From Bacteroidaceae bacterium (lineage in GTDB: Bacteria; Bacteroidota; Bacteroidia; Bacteroidales; Bacteroidaceae): a stretch of 16,756 nt of DNA. Positions 1 through 8,425 of the stretch are shown piece after piece. Location of the stretch: assembly GCA_017961965.1 (NCBI GenBank), contig JAGCWG010000061.1, forward strand, positions 1 through 16,756. Reading direction: 5' to 3'. Position numbers and translations under genes: made by a program. The notes beneath the pieces were generated by a model. The model ran no database searches, was not told the DNA's origin, and was given only the letters and a program-made list of their open reading frames with translations. The stretch's first letter is position 1; every line of letters begins with the position of its first letter.

Positions 1-1
1 C

Positions 2-907
2 GTTGATATCAAGACTCAGGGCGATGTCGGTTATGAGGTTGAAGGTAAGATTACAGGTACAAAGAAGACAAAGGTTACATACCTCTTCAATAACTATCAT
101 TATACGATGTTTGTGCCAACAAATGAAGCAATGAAGGAAGCTTATGATAAATACCATCTTCCTACTGTTGAACAGATTAGACAGGCTGAATTGGCTGAAG
201 AGGGTGATGAGGAATTAGCTGAACAACAGATTCCACAGAAGATGCGTGAAGTCGTTCTTGACTTTATCAAGTATCATATTGTGGATAATGCTTCGTTTGT
301 TGATTTAGTCGGTAATGACTCCAAGTCTGTAGCTTCAGAGTCTCAGAAGACTGAACTTATCTTTGCCACTTATGTGGAGGATGATTCAACAAAGTTCGAA
401 ATCAAACATATATCAGAAGGTGTTGACTCTGCTTATCTTGCTGTGCCAAAGGTTAATAGTGGTAAAAGTGCATGGTATCTTGTCAAGAGTACTCCAACTG
501 TAGATGCCGAAGGACATCCAACAAGTGTCGAGGTTTATACTACCCAATATACTTCAGGTAAGCCTTTCAAGGTAAAGATTGATGTATCAGAGAGTGGTAT
601 GACGTTGACTGACAATATTGGAGAGAAAGCTCAGGTGGATATGCATGACGGACTTCACAATCTTGTTGCTACAGAGTATTGGATTAGTAATGCTATATCA
701 TCAAAGAACAGTACTGGTTTGATGAAATCTACTTCTGATCCAACATTGTTCTTTTTGAATACATCTTCATCTGTAGTTCTGCATGCTATCAACCATCCTT
801 TGGTTTATGCCGACGGTAAACATAAGAACCAAAATGGTGATATTGTTCCAACTCAGTTTGAATATATGTATAAACCACTTTCATCCGAGGTAAGAACTCG
901 TAAATAA
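2..907 (+). CDS. FAS1 (fasciclin) domain surface lipoprotein, C-terminal part, start outside window
   Basis: The reading frame is open from the left edge, so the gene begins outside the window; 301 residues are visible. The first in-frame ATG (base 107) lies inside a FAS1 motif and is not the true start. The visible part starts within a FAS1 domain: YTMFVPTNEA (fragment residues 34-43) matches the H1 box (T-x-F-x-P-T-N), followed by a helical stretch ending VVLDFIKYHIVDN (about 84-96). A degenerate H2-like segment, VVLHAINHPL, lies near residue 258. There is little sequence after it, so unlike the two later FAS1 proteins this one has no large extra C-terminal domain. FAS1 domains are adhesion or binding folds without known catalysis. 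It ends 9 bases before susC-1, so it is probably co-transcribed. By analogy with its two paralogues it is probably an outer-membrane lipoprotein, but the signal peptide is not visible. The FAS1 call is good; the role in substrate or partner binding is inference. Confidence 0.8.
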   Translation, partial: VDIKTQGDVGYEVEGKITGTKKTKVTYLFNNYHYTMFVPTNEAMKEAYDKYHLPTVEQIRQAELAEEGDEELAEQQIPQKMREVVLDFIKYHIVDNASFVDLVGNDSKSVASESQKTELIFATYVEDDSTKFEIKHISEGVDSAYLAVPKVNSGKSAWYLVKSTPTVDAEGHPTSVEVYTTQYTSGKPFKVKIDVSESGMTLTDNIGEKAQVDMHDGLHNLVATEYWISNAISSKNSTGLMKSTSDPTLFFLNTSSSVVLHAINHPLVYADGKHKNQNGDIVPTQFEYMYKPLSSEVRTRK

Positions 908-916
908 ATCATTCTC

Positions 917-3900
917 ATGAAGAAAATATTATCAATAATACTTCTTTTTACTTGTGTCGTCTTCACAGCAAGTGCACAGGTAAAGGCAGGTGACATCGTT
1001 ACAGGACAAATCTGGGATGACCTTGAGCCACTTCCGATGGCTAATGTTCTCGAGGTTGATAAGTCTAATCGTATCGTTAGTCACTGTGTTACCGACTATA
1101 ATGGTAACTTCTCATTGAAGATTGTCAGTCCTAAGAACATCATCCGTGTATCTTACATCGGTTGCGTAACTAAGGATCTTCAGATTAACAAACGTACAAT
1201 GGGACGCGTCGTCCTTGCAAGTAACACTACGCTTAAGGAGGTTACTGTCAAGGCAGTACGTAAATCACAGACTTCTGGTCTTCAGATTCCTGTACGAGAG
1301 ATTTCAGGTGCAACCCAGACTATCGATATGAAGGAGTTTGAGGGTATCGGTATGACATCCGTTGACGAAGCCCTTCAGGGACGTATCTCAGGTCTTGATA
1401 TCGTTGCTAACTCAGGTAACCTCGGTGCCGGTACAACTATGCGTCTCCGTGGTGTATCTACTATCAATGGTAACGCTGAACCACTCGTTGTTGTCAATGG
1501 AAATGTTTTTTCTAATGATGCGACAAAGGACTTCGACTTTACTAATGCAAACGAGGAGCGTTTTGCAGAACTCCTTTGTGTTAACCCTGAGGATATTCAG
1601 GAAATCACAGTCCTTAAGGATGCTGCTGCTACAGCTATCTGGGGTTCACAGGGTGCAAATGGTGTAATCGAAATCAAGACAAAACGTGGTGCTCGTGGTA
1701 AGACTAAGGTTACATACTCTTATCGTTTCACTGGTAACTGGCAACCAGAGGGCTACAAACTCCTCAATGGTGATGACTATACTATGTACCTCAAGGAGGC
1801 ATACTTCAACCCTACTCAGACAGATGGTTACGGTGACTCTAACTCTTCTCTCTATGTTCCAGAGATTGGTTACAATAAGAACTTCTCTGAGTACAATATG
1901 TTCAATGACAATACTGACTGGCGCAAGGCTATTCAGCAGTTTGGTCAGTATCATCAGCATTATGTGTCTCTTCAGGGTGGTGGTGAAAAGGCTACATTCC
2001 GTGTATCTTTTGGTTATGACTCACAGACAGGTACTGTTATCAAGCAAAAGCTTGACCGTATCACAAACCGTGTAGCTCTCGACTACTATGTTTCAGATCG
2101 AATCAAGGTGCAGGCAAACTTCGACTTGGCTTATACAAGAAATAAGAAGAACTACCGACCAAATGATGCACAAAATCATCCAAAGGATCTTCTTGCCATA
2201 GCTTTGGAGAAGATGCCTAACCTCTCTATCTATGAGGAGGATGCCAATGGAAATGATACAGGTCGTTTCTACACAATGAATCCTAATATTACACAGGAAG
2301 AGGGTACATACTCTGCTCAGGGAAAGATTCTTGAGGATCAGTATAAATTGGCTAACCCTGTAGCTGTGGCTTATCTTGCAAAGAACACCGAGTCAACAGT
2401 TAAGCTATCTCCTGAGTTCATCCTTAGTTATGAACTTCTTGGTACGTCTGAGGAACCTACTGCTCACAAGCTCAGATATGAAGGACAGATTGTGTTTGAT
2501 ATCTTTACTAAGAATGAGGATTCTTTCATTCCTGGTTCAATATTGTCTTCTACTTTTACTGCTGATGACTTCAACTTGGCAGGTATGAATGCCTATAAGA
2601 GCCATTCTCTTTCAACACGTCATACTTTGACATTCACACCTCACTTCAACAATGAGGATCACTCTGTGTTATTAATGGCGCGTTATCAGTACAACTCTGG
2701 TAACTCCTCATCACAGGATTTGACAGAAAAGTGGATTCCAACTTCAGGTGGGCTTACTTCTCCTCTTGCTGGTGGTGTTAATAATGGTTTCGGCTCAAGT
2801 GCTGGTGAGTGGAAGTCTCAGTTCTTCCTTTTCCAGGCCCACTATGCTTGGAAGGGTAAGTACATCTTTGATGCAACTCTTCGTGCCGATGGCTCTACTA
2901 AGTTCGGTCCTAATCGTAGATGGGGAATGTTCCCAGGTTTGTCTGCTCGTTGGAATATTATTGATGAGCCTTGGATGGAACGTTTCAAGTGGATTGACAT
3001 GCTCTCTATTCGTCCGGGATGGGGTCGTGTAGGTCGTCAGCCTAACGAGGAAGGCCTCTTTTATTCTAAGTATGCTTCAGCCTCCGAATATATGGGTGTT
3101 GCAGCCGTAAAACCTTCTAATATCCGTCTTTCTGATCTTCGTTGGGAGGAACAGGATACATGGAACCTTGGTTTTGATTTTGGCTTCTTGGGTAAGATTA
3201 CGGGTGATGTCTCTATCTATACTAAGACAACACGTGACCTTTTGAACAAGAACTCTGCAATTCCTTCAAATTCAGGTTACAGCTCTCTTTCTTATAAGAA
3301 TACAGGTGTTATGCGTAACAATGGTTGGGAGTTCAACATCAATACCAACAAGCTTATTAAGATTGGAAGCAAGTTTACTATGGATTTCAATGTAACGTTT
3401 GCCAACAACCGTAATGAGATAGTTGATATGGAATCATCCATCCTTGAGACAATGAACGGTGATGGTAATACACCAGACAATGGAGCATATCTTTCAATGG
3501 TTCGTCTCCACAATCCACTTGGAGCAATCTATGGTTATCGTTTCAAGGGTGTGTATCGCTATTCTGACTACTATGATGCACAGGAGGCTATCAATGGAAA
3601 TAATAAATTGACTGATGCTGAAAAGGTAGCTCAGCTCAATGATTTGAATGTGGCACCTGTTGTTCGTAATGCTGATGGAGAAATCGTATATGACTCAAAA
3701 GGTGCACCTAAGTATATGGTATATGACTACGAGAATATAAACTATCATTTCGTTGGAGGTGATGCTATCTATGAGGATATCAACCACGACGGTCAGATTA
3801 ATGCTCTTGATGTTGTTTATCTCGGTTCTTCATTACCAAAGATGACTGGTGGTTTTGGCTTCAAGATTAACTATGGCCAGTGGTCAATGAATGCTCAGTT

Positions 3901-4357
3901 CAACTACCGTTATGGTAACAAGGTTATCAATGCAGCTCGCATGGGGCTTGAGAATATGTCAAACAACTCTAACCAGTCTCAGGCTATCAACTGGCGTTGG
4001 CATAATGAGGGCGATGTGGCACTTCTTCCACGTGCGGCATCTACTTCTAATGTTATTACTGGTTTTCAGACATCTGCAACGACACATAACTATCTTGGTT
4101 CAGACCGTTTTATTGAGGACGCTTCTTTCATCCGTCTTAATTATTTGCAGTTTGCTTATAATTTCAAGCCTGCAACTCTTAAGCAGATTGGATTGGACCA
4201 GCTCCGTCTCTCAGCAACATTGAACAACCTCTTCTGTATCACCAAGTATTCTGGTGCAGACCCAGAGATTGTGCAGGCAGGTTATTCTCCTGCAACAGAT
4301 AACTCACGTACTCCAAGAGCACGTTCATTTACTCTTAATGCAACTATTGCATTCTAA
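917..4357 (+). CDS. SusC/RagA-family TonB-dependent outer-membrane transporter (SusC-1)
   Basis: This is a 1146-residue SusC-type TonB-dependent receptor that would import an oligomer across the outer membrane with its SusD partner. A type I signal peptide (about 1-20, ending TASAQ) is followed by a carboxypeptidase-regulatory-like beta domain (about 25-112). The plug follows, with MRLRGVSTINGN and PLVVVNG (about 174-196) and the SusC hallmark VLKDAAATAIWG...GANGVI (about 231-251). The rest is a beta-barrel rich in aromatic strands; GDAIYEDINHDGQI (about 947-960) is the usual conserved late-barrel motif, and the last strand ends in phenylalanine (NATIAF), as outer-membrane barrels usually do. 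The length is normal for the family. The start is supported by the signal peptide directly after ATG and by the 9-base spacing from the upstream gene. SusD-1 follows after 18 bases. The substrate cannot be deduced, because no enzyme is encoded nearby. Confidence 0.95.
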   Translation: MKKILSIILLFTCVVFTASAQVKAGDIVTGQIWDDLEPLPMANVLEVDKSNRIVSHCVTDYNGNFSLKIVSPKNIIRVSYIGCVTKDLQINKRTMGRVVLASNTTLKEVTVKAVRKSQTSGLQIPVREISGATQTIDMKEFEGIGMTSVDEALQGRISGLDIVANSGNLGAGTTMRLRGVSTINGNAEPLVVVNGNVFSNDATKDFDFTNANEERFAELLCVNPEDIQEITVLKDAAATAIWGSQGANGVIEIKTKRGARGKTKVTYSYRFTGNWQPEGYKLLNGDDYTMYLKEAYFNPTQTDGYGDSNSSLYVPEIGYNKNFSEYNMFNDNTDWRKAIQQFGQYHQHYVSLQGGGEKATFRVSFGYDSQTGTVIKQKLDRITNRVALDYYVSDRIKVQANFDLAYTRNKKNYRPNDAQNHPKDLLAIALEKMPNLSIYEEDANGNDTGRFYTMNPNITQEEGTYSAQGKILEDQYKLANPVAVAYLAKNTESTVKLSPEFILSYELLGTSEEPTAHKLRYEGQIVFDIFTKNEDSFIPGSILSSTFTADDFNLAGMNAYKSHSLSTRHTLTFTPHFNNEDHSVLLMARYQYNSGNSSSQDLTEKWIPTSGGLTSPLAGGVNNGFGSSAGEWKSQFFLFQAHYAWKGKYIFDATLRADGSTKFGPNRRWGMFPGLSARWNIIDEPWMERFKWIDMLSIRPGWGRVGRQPNEEGLFYSKYASASEYMGVAAVKPSNIRLSDLRWEEQDTWNLGFDFGFLGKITGDVSIYTKTTRDLLNKNSAIPSNSGYSSLSYKNTGVMRNNGWEFNINTNKLIKIGSKFTMDFNVTFANNRNEIVDMESSILETMNGDGNTPDNGAYLSMVRLHNPLGAIYGYRFKGVYRYSDYYDAQEAINGNNKLTDAEKVAQLNDLNVAPVVRNADGEIVYDSKGAPKYMVYDYENINYHFVGGDAIYEDINHDGQINALDVVYLGSSLPKMTGGFGFKINYGQWSMNAQFNYRYGNKVINAARMGLENMSNNSNQSQAINWRWHNEGDVALLPRAASTSNVITGFQTSATTHNYLGSDRFIEDASFIRLNYLQFAYNFKPATLKQIGLDQLRLSATLNNLFCITKYSGADPEIVQAGYSPATDNSRTPRARSFTLNATIAF

Positions 4358-4375
4358 TTTATCGCTTTTGACATT

Positions 4376-6238
4376 ATGAAGAAAATAAAGAAATCTATTA
4401 AGTTAGCGACGATTGTTGCTGCTTTTGGAATGGGTGTAAGCTCATGCTCACTTGATTTGCTTCCATTGAATGAGGTGGTGCTTGAAAACTTCTGGACAGA
4501 TAAGTCCGATGTTGAAAGTGTTGTTGCATCATGTTATTCTACATTTCATGAAAGTAAGTATATTCATGATATCCTTGTATGGGGTGAAGGTCGTTCCGAC
4601 AATACCATTATTGGTCCAGACGCTTCAGATGCCCTAAAGTACCTTATGAAGGGAAGTATCAAGACTACAAATGAATATTGTGACTGGGCACCTTTGTATG
4701 AGGTGATTAACAGATGTAATACCGTTATTAAGTATGCACCTCAGGTAGCAGCGAATGACCCAAATTATACAGAGTCTGATTTACGTATTAACCTTGCAGA
4801 ATGTAAGGCTCTTCGTGATATGACATATTTATATCTTATCAAGACATTTAAGGATGTTCCGCTTACATTTGAGCCTACGATCGATGATGATGTAACGAAG
4901 ATGTATCTTTCTCAGACTTCTTTTAATGAGGTTCTTGACGCTCTTATTGAGGATTTGGAAGGTTGTGTTCTTGATGTACCTGTAATGTATCATGATTATC
5001 AGAAGTCTGTGGGTCGTATTACTCGTCCTGCCATTCAGATGCTCCTTTCTGAGATGTATCTATGGAGAGCTTCTGATGCCACTCGCTCTGCCGGACAGCA
5101 GAAAGATGATTATGATAAGTGTTATCAGTATGCTCAGAAAGTTATTGATACAACGAAGCTAATCTATTCTACTAATGGTATTGATGGTATTAATCTTACT
5201 AAGTACATTGATAAGAATGTATATTCACTCTATGGATATCCTCTTATAGCAGAAGTTTCTTCTGGTTCTTCAATTGTTCCGTTTGCTTTCAATTGGAGTT
5301 TTTGTGATGATTTCTACTCATTTGAGTCAATATTTGAATATGCTTCTTATTATCAAGGAACTTTTTGGGTAAATGAGAATTTTACGTTGATGTATGGAGG
5401 AGTAAATAAACAGAATCAAGAGAAGACATATATGTTGGCAGATGCCAATATAATGAGCACGACACCTACTGGAACAGAGTTCGGTTTGGCATTGTTCCCA
5501 GCAGCCACAGATATTCGTTCAATATCTTCTTTTGCTTGGGAGGATGGTTCTTCGTTCCGAATCCTTAAGTATTCAAATATGAGAGTTTCGACTAATTATG
5601 ATGGTAAGTCTGTCATAAACTACACTCTTAGTGGTATGATACCTAAGAGAGAAATTACTTCTGATTCATACCATAACTATGTTTTCTATCGTCTCTCAGA
5701 AGCTATGCTTTTCCAGGCAGAGGCTGAGATTGAATATGCAAAGTTGCTTAATCAGGAGTCAACCGACGAGGTTAAGTCTAAGGAGAATGACTCTATCAGG
5801 GCTTTGGCTGATGACAAGAGTCTTGCTTCCAAGAGTGTGGATGAATTGAAGGCTCATGCTCTTAAGCTTATCTGTGCTAATTATCTGCGTTCTAATCCTT
5901 ATGCAAATAATTCAAGGGCCACAGCTTTGCCAAATGAAAAGGTGTTGAAAACACTTGATGAATATGAGGACTGCCTTATGAAGGAGCGTCGTCGTGAGTT
6001 CCTCTTTGAGGGTAAACGTTATTATGACCTTGTTCGTCAAGCACGTCGTGAAGGCAATACAAACAAGTTTATTTCAAACATGACTGCTAAGTATGCAGAT
6101 GGTGGTGCTTCTGTAGCAATCAAGATGAGGAAGATGGACTTCTTGTATATGCCTGTATTGAAGAAACAAATTCAGATTAATCCTATGTTGAAGCAGAATA
6201 GTGCTTACTTGGATGAAGAAACTCTTGAAAACAACTAA
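4376..6238 (+). CDS. SusD/RagB-family surface lipoprotein (SusD-1)
   Basis: This 620-residue protein is the SusD partner of SusC-1; SusD proteins form the surface lid of the SusC pore and bind substrate. The signal peptide carries a lipobox ending VSSC (Cys24), followed by SLDLLP, typical for SusD. Helical repeat segments follow, including ECKALRDMTYLYLIKTFKDV (about 141-160), which is a standard TPR-like SusD element. The C-terminal family signature MKERRREFLFEGKRYYDLV lies at about 534-552. Between the conserved helix with FQAEAEIEYAKLL (about 443) and that signature there is a long charged helical stretch (about 455-530), longer than in many SusD proteins. The stop codon overlaps the next gene's start by one base (TAATG), which suggests translational coupling to the FAS1 lipoprotein. 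Family assignment is firm; the ligand is unknown. Confidence 0.94.
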   Translation: MKKIKKSIKLATIVAAFGMGVSSCSLDLLPLNEVVLENFWTDKSDVESVVASCYSTFHESKYIHDILVWGEGRSDNTIIGPDASDALKYLMKGSIKTTNEYCDWAPLYEVINRCNTVIKYAPQVAANDPNYTESDLRINLAECKALRDMTYLYLIKTFKDVPLTFEPTIDDDVTKMYLSQTSFNEVLDALIEDLEGCVLDVPVMYHDYQKSVGRITRPAIQMLLSEMYLWRASDATRSAGQQKDDYDKCYQYAQKVIDTTKLIYSTNGIDGINLTKYIDKNVYSLYGYPLIAEVSSGSSIVPFAFNWSFCDDFYSFESIFEYASYYQGTFWVNENFTLMYGGVNKQNQEKTYMLADANIMSTTPTGTEFGLALFPAATDIRSISSFAWEDGSSFRILKYSNMRVSTNYDGKSVINYTLSGMIPKREITSDSYHNYVFYRLSEAMLFQAEAEIEYAKLLNQESTDEVKSKENDSIRALADDKSLASKSVDELKAHALKLICANYLRSNPYANNSRATALPNEKVLKTLDEYEDCLMKERRREFLFEGKRYYDLVRQARREGNTNKFISNMTAKYADGGASVAIKMRKMDFLYMPVLKKQIQINPMLKQNSAYLDEETLENN

Positions 6239-8355
6239 TGCGTATGAGAAAGTTATTTAATAAATTCTGCATGACTGCGGTTGCTCTTTTGGCGACTGTA
6301 CAGTTAGGAATGGTTTCATGTAGTGACGATCCAGGTATCGACAACTACTATACAAGTAAAAAGGAGTATGCTTTCGATTATTTGAAGAATCGTTCAGAAT
6401 TCTCTGATTATATTGCAATTTTGGGTAAGGCAACAGGCGAACGTAATGACTTGCGTTTCCACGATTTGTTGGCAACATACGGTAGTTACACAGTTTTTGC
6501 ACCTACAAATGATGCTGTTAAGTTGTTCCTTAATTCAAAAGGCTATAAGTCTGTTGACGAACTCTCAAAGGAGGAGTGTGATACTATTGCTCTCAACTCT
6601 ATCATTGAGATGGCATTCTTTACTACCGACTATAGTAATGATGTCTATCCAAAGGCAAACATGCTTGAGCATACCATGCGTATTGACTCGCTCACAACTT
6701 ACGACCAGTATGGTGAACCTCAGTTGCGTCTTCTTATTAATAAGGATGCTACACTCATTCATTATGATGATTCTGTATGTAATGGTGTCGTTCATACTGT
6801 GGATAGGGTTGTTTGTACTTCAAATGACTTGCTTCCTATGCTGCTTGAGAAGGATACTACAATCTCAATGTACTATGAGGCATTGGCTTTGACTCATATT
6901 ACAGATTCTATTTCGAAGTATCTTGATGAGAGCTATGGCTTTGCAACAGAGCGTGACCGTATTGACTCTTGTACTTGGACTAACAATAAGCTATGCATTT
7001 TTACTGCGCAGGAGTATGATAATGTAGCCTATCCAGAGAAGCGTTACTACAACTATACGGCTTTTATGGTCAAGGATGAAGTGTTGAAGGAAAAGGGCAT
7101 TACTAAGGTTAAAGGTAAGAATGATCGATCATCTCTTGAATTTAAAGCTCATGAGATTTATGATGCTGTATATCCAGAGGACGCTGATGTTGATGATTAT
7201 ACAGACAGACGTAATGCTCTCAATCGTTTCATCTCTTATCATATTCTTGACCGCTATGGATTGTATTATACTTTGACAGTATATGACAACCACAAGATAT
7301 ATAATAACTTTGATAGAAAACACATGGATCTCAGTGACTGGTATCCTACATTGATGCCTAATTCATTGATGAAGTTCTCTTATCCAAGTATTTATAATAA
7401 TCCAGGTCTTTACATCAACCGTCGTGGACGTCAGAGCAAGGCTGATGCAAGAGGTGTGTTCGTTCGTGGTTCTTACGTGTCAAAGACACTTCCAGCTGAA
7501 GCTATGGCGACAAATGGTATCTACTATTATATAGATGATATTGTTGATTACGGAGTGAAAACACAGACAGTTGTTCTTGACGAGCGTATGCGCTTTGACT
7601 GTTCAACTCTTTCTCCAGACTTTATGACAAAGTTGACTGATGGTGATTTTGCTCGTGGACATAAGACTTTGCATAGTGATAAGTATTATGGTGATGCTTC
7701 TATTAATAAAGATGCAGCAGGTAACAAAAATACTTGTATCGGTTTTAAGGCTGGTTATGTAAGACGTTTCCAGTTTACGGATAATACTCATCTTCATGTC
7801 CGTAACCGTTATCTTGGTTTCTGGTCTTACGAGGGTGATGAGGTAACTATCAAGGGTGCGTTCGACGTGAGAATTACTTTACCACCAGTACCAGCTGGAA
7901 CATACGAGATTCGTATGTTTACTTGTGCAGGATTTGCTTCACGTGGTATCCTTCAGTCTTACATCGACGAAGAACCACAGGGTATTCCATTTGATATGCG
8001 TCCGGGTGGTGTTGCACTTTATGGATTTAAGTCTGATTCAGACCTTGGCGACGAGGATGCTATCCTTGCATTTGATAAGTCTGCTCATAATCGTGGATGG
8101 ATGAAGGGACCAGGAAGTTATATCTCAGGCTCACGTGATACTCCTATGAGTGCTTCTGACGTTGGAAACTCATTCCGAAATCTGAACAACACACTTCGAA
8201 GAGTTCTTGGTACTTTCACAACGGATGGTAAGCATGAACATGTTCTTCGACTTCAGCAGAAGATGGAGACTGGTGGTGAGTTGAACTTCGACTTCATCGA
8301 GCTTTGTCCTGCTTCTGTCTATAATAATCCATACTACACAGAAGATATCTACTAA
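6238..8355 (+). CDS. Two-domain FAS1 lipoprotein with C-terminal beta-rich domain (FAS1 lipoprotein A)
   Basis: This 705-residue protein is predicted to be a surface lipoprotein: the lipobox ends GMVSC (Cys28) and is followed by SDDPG, an acidic stretch resembling the Bacteroidota lipoprotein export signal. The first FAS1 domain spans about 45-195, with H1 box YTVFAPTND (84-92) and H2 box CNGVVHTVDRVV (181-192). A second, diverged FAS1 domain spans about 205-440, with FISYHILDRYGLYY (331-344) and H2-like TNGIYYYIDDIVDYG (425-439). Residues about 441-705 form a further region rich in predicted strands, including PAGTYEIRMFTCAG (552-565), IPFDMRPGGVALYG (583-596) and FDFIELCP (684-691). It looks like a beta-sandwich and could bind carbohydrate or protein, but I cannot name the family. 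The start overlaps the SusD-1 stop by one base; an alternative start is Met3 at 6244. A surface-binding role beside SusC/SusD is inference. Confidence 0.87.
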   Translation: MRMRKLFNKFCMTAVALLATVQLGMVSCSDDPGIDNYYTSKKEYAFDYLKNRSEFSDYIAILGKATGERNDLRFHDLLATYGSYTVFAPTNDAVKLFLNSKGYKSVDELSKEECDTIALNSIIEMAFFTTDYSNDVYPKANMLEHTMRIDSLTTYDQYGEPQLRLLINKDATLIHYDDSVCNGVVHTVDRVVCTSNDLLPMLLEKDTTISMYYEALALTHITDSISKYLDESYGFATERDRIDSCTWTNNKLCIFTAQEYDNVAYPEKRYYNYTAFMVKDEVLKEKGITKVKGKNDRSSLEFKAHEIYDAVYPEDADVDDYTDRRNALNRFISYHILDRYGLYYTLTVYDNHKIYNNFDRKHMDLSDWYPTLMPNSLMKFSYPSIYNNPGLYINRRGRQSKADARGVFVRGSYVSKTLPAEAMATNGIYYYIDDIVDYGVKTQTVVLDERMRFDCSTLSPDFMTKLTDGDFARGHKTLHSDKYYGDASINKDAAGNKNTCIGFKAGYVRRFQFTDNTHLHVRNRYLGFWSYEGDEVTIKGAFDVRITLPPVPAGTYEIRMFTCAGFASRGILQSYIDEEPQGIPFDMRPGGVALYGFKSDSDLGDEDAILAFDKSAHNRGWMKGPGSYISGSRDTPMSASDVGNSFRNLNNTLRRVLGTFTTDGKHEHVLRLQQKMETGGELNFDFIELCPASVYNNPYYTEDIY

Positions 8356-8360
8356 TGCTC

Positions 8361-8405
8361 TTGCGATAGGTGAAAGGGGCTAAACGCTCTTTTCACTCTT
8401 CGCAA
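8361..8405 (+). other. Intercistronic RNA hairpin between the two FAS1 lipoprotein genes
   Basis: The 70-base spacer can fold on the + strand. The inner stem GTGAAAGGGGC (8370-8380) pairs with GCTCTTTTCAC (8386-8396) across a five-base loop, with two G:U pairs. The outer stem TTGCGA (8361-8366) pairs with TCGCAA (8400-8405), separated from the inner stem by a small internal loop. No U-tract follows, so it is not a standard intrinsic terminator. It may stabilise or mark a processing point in the transcript. Confidence 0.55.
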
Positions 8406-8425
8406 AAAACTATAAATCGTCAAAT

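Noticed and set aside
1362..4223. Several alternative-frame open stretches inside SusC-1, some over 100 codons
   Set aside because: All lie within a strongly supported SusC gene, have low-complexity Leu/Ser/Val composition and no start context; they are shadows of the real frame.
4358..4375. Possible internal promoter between SusC-1 and SusD-1
   Set aside because: The spacer has a TTTTG string but no TAnnTTTG element with a correctly placed TTG; none of the short spacers matches the consensus seen at the rRNA promoter.
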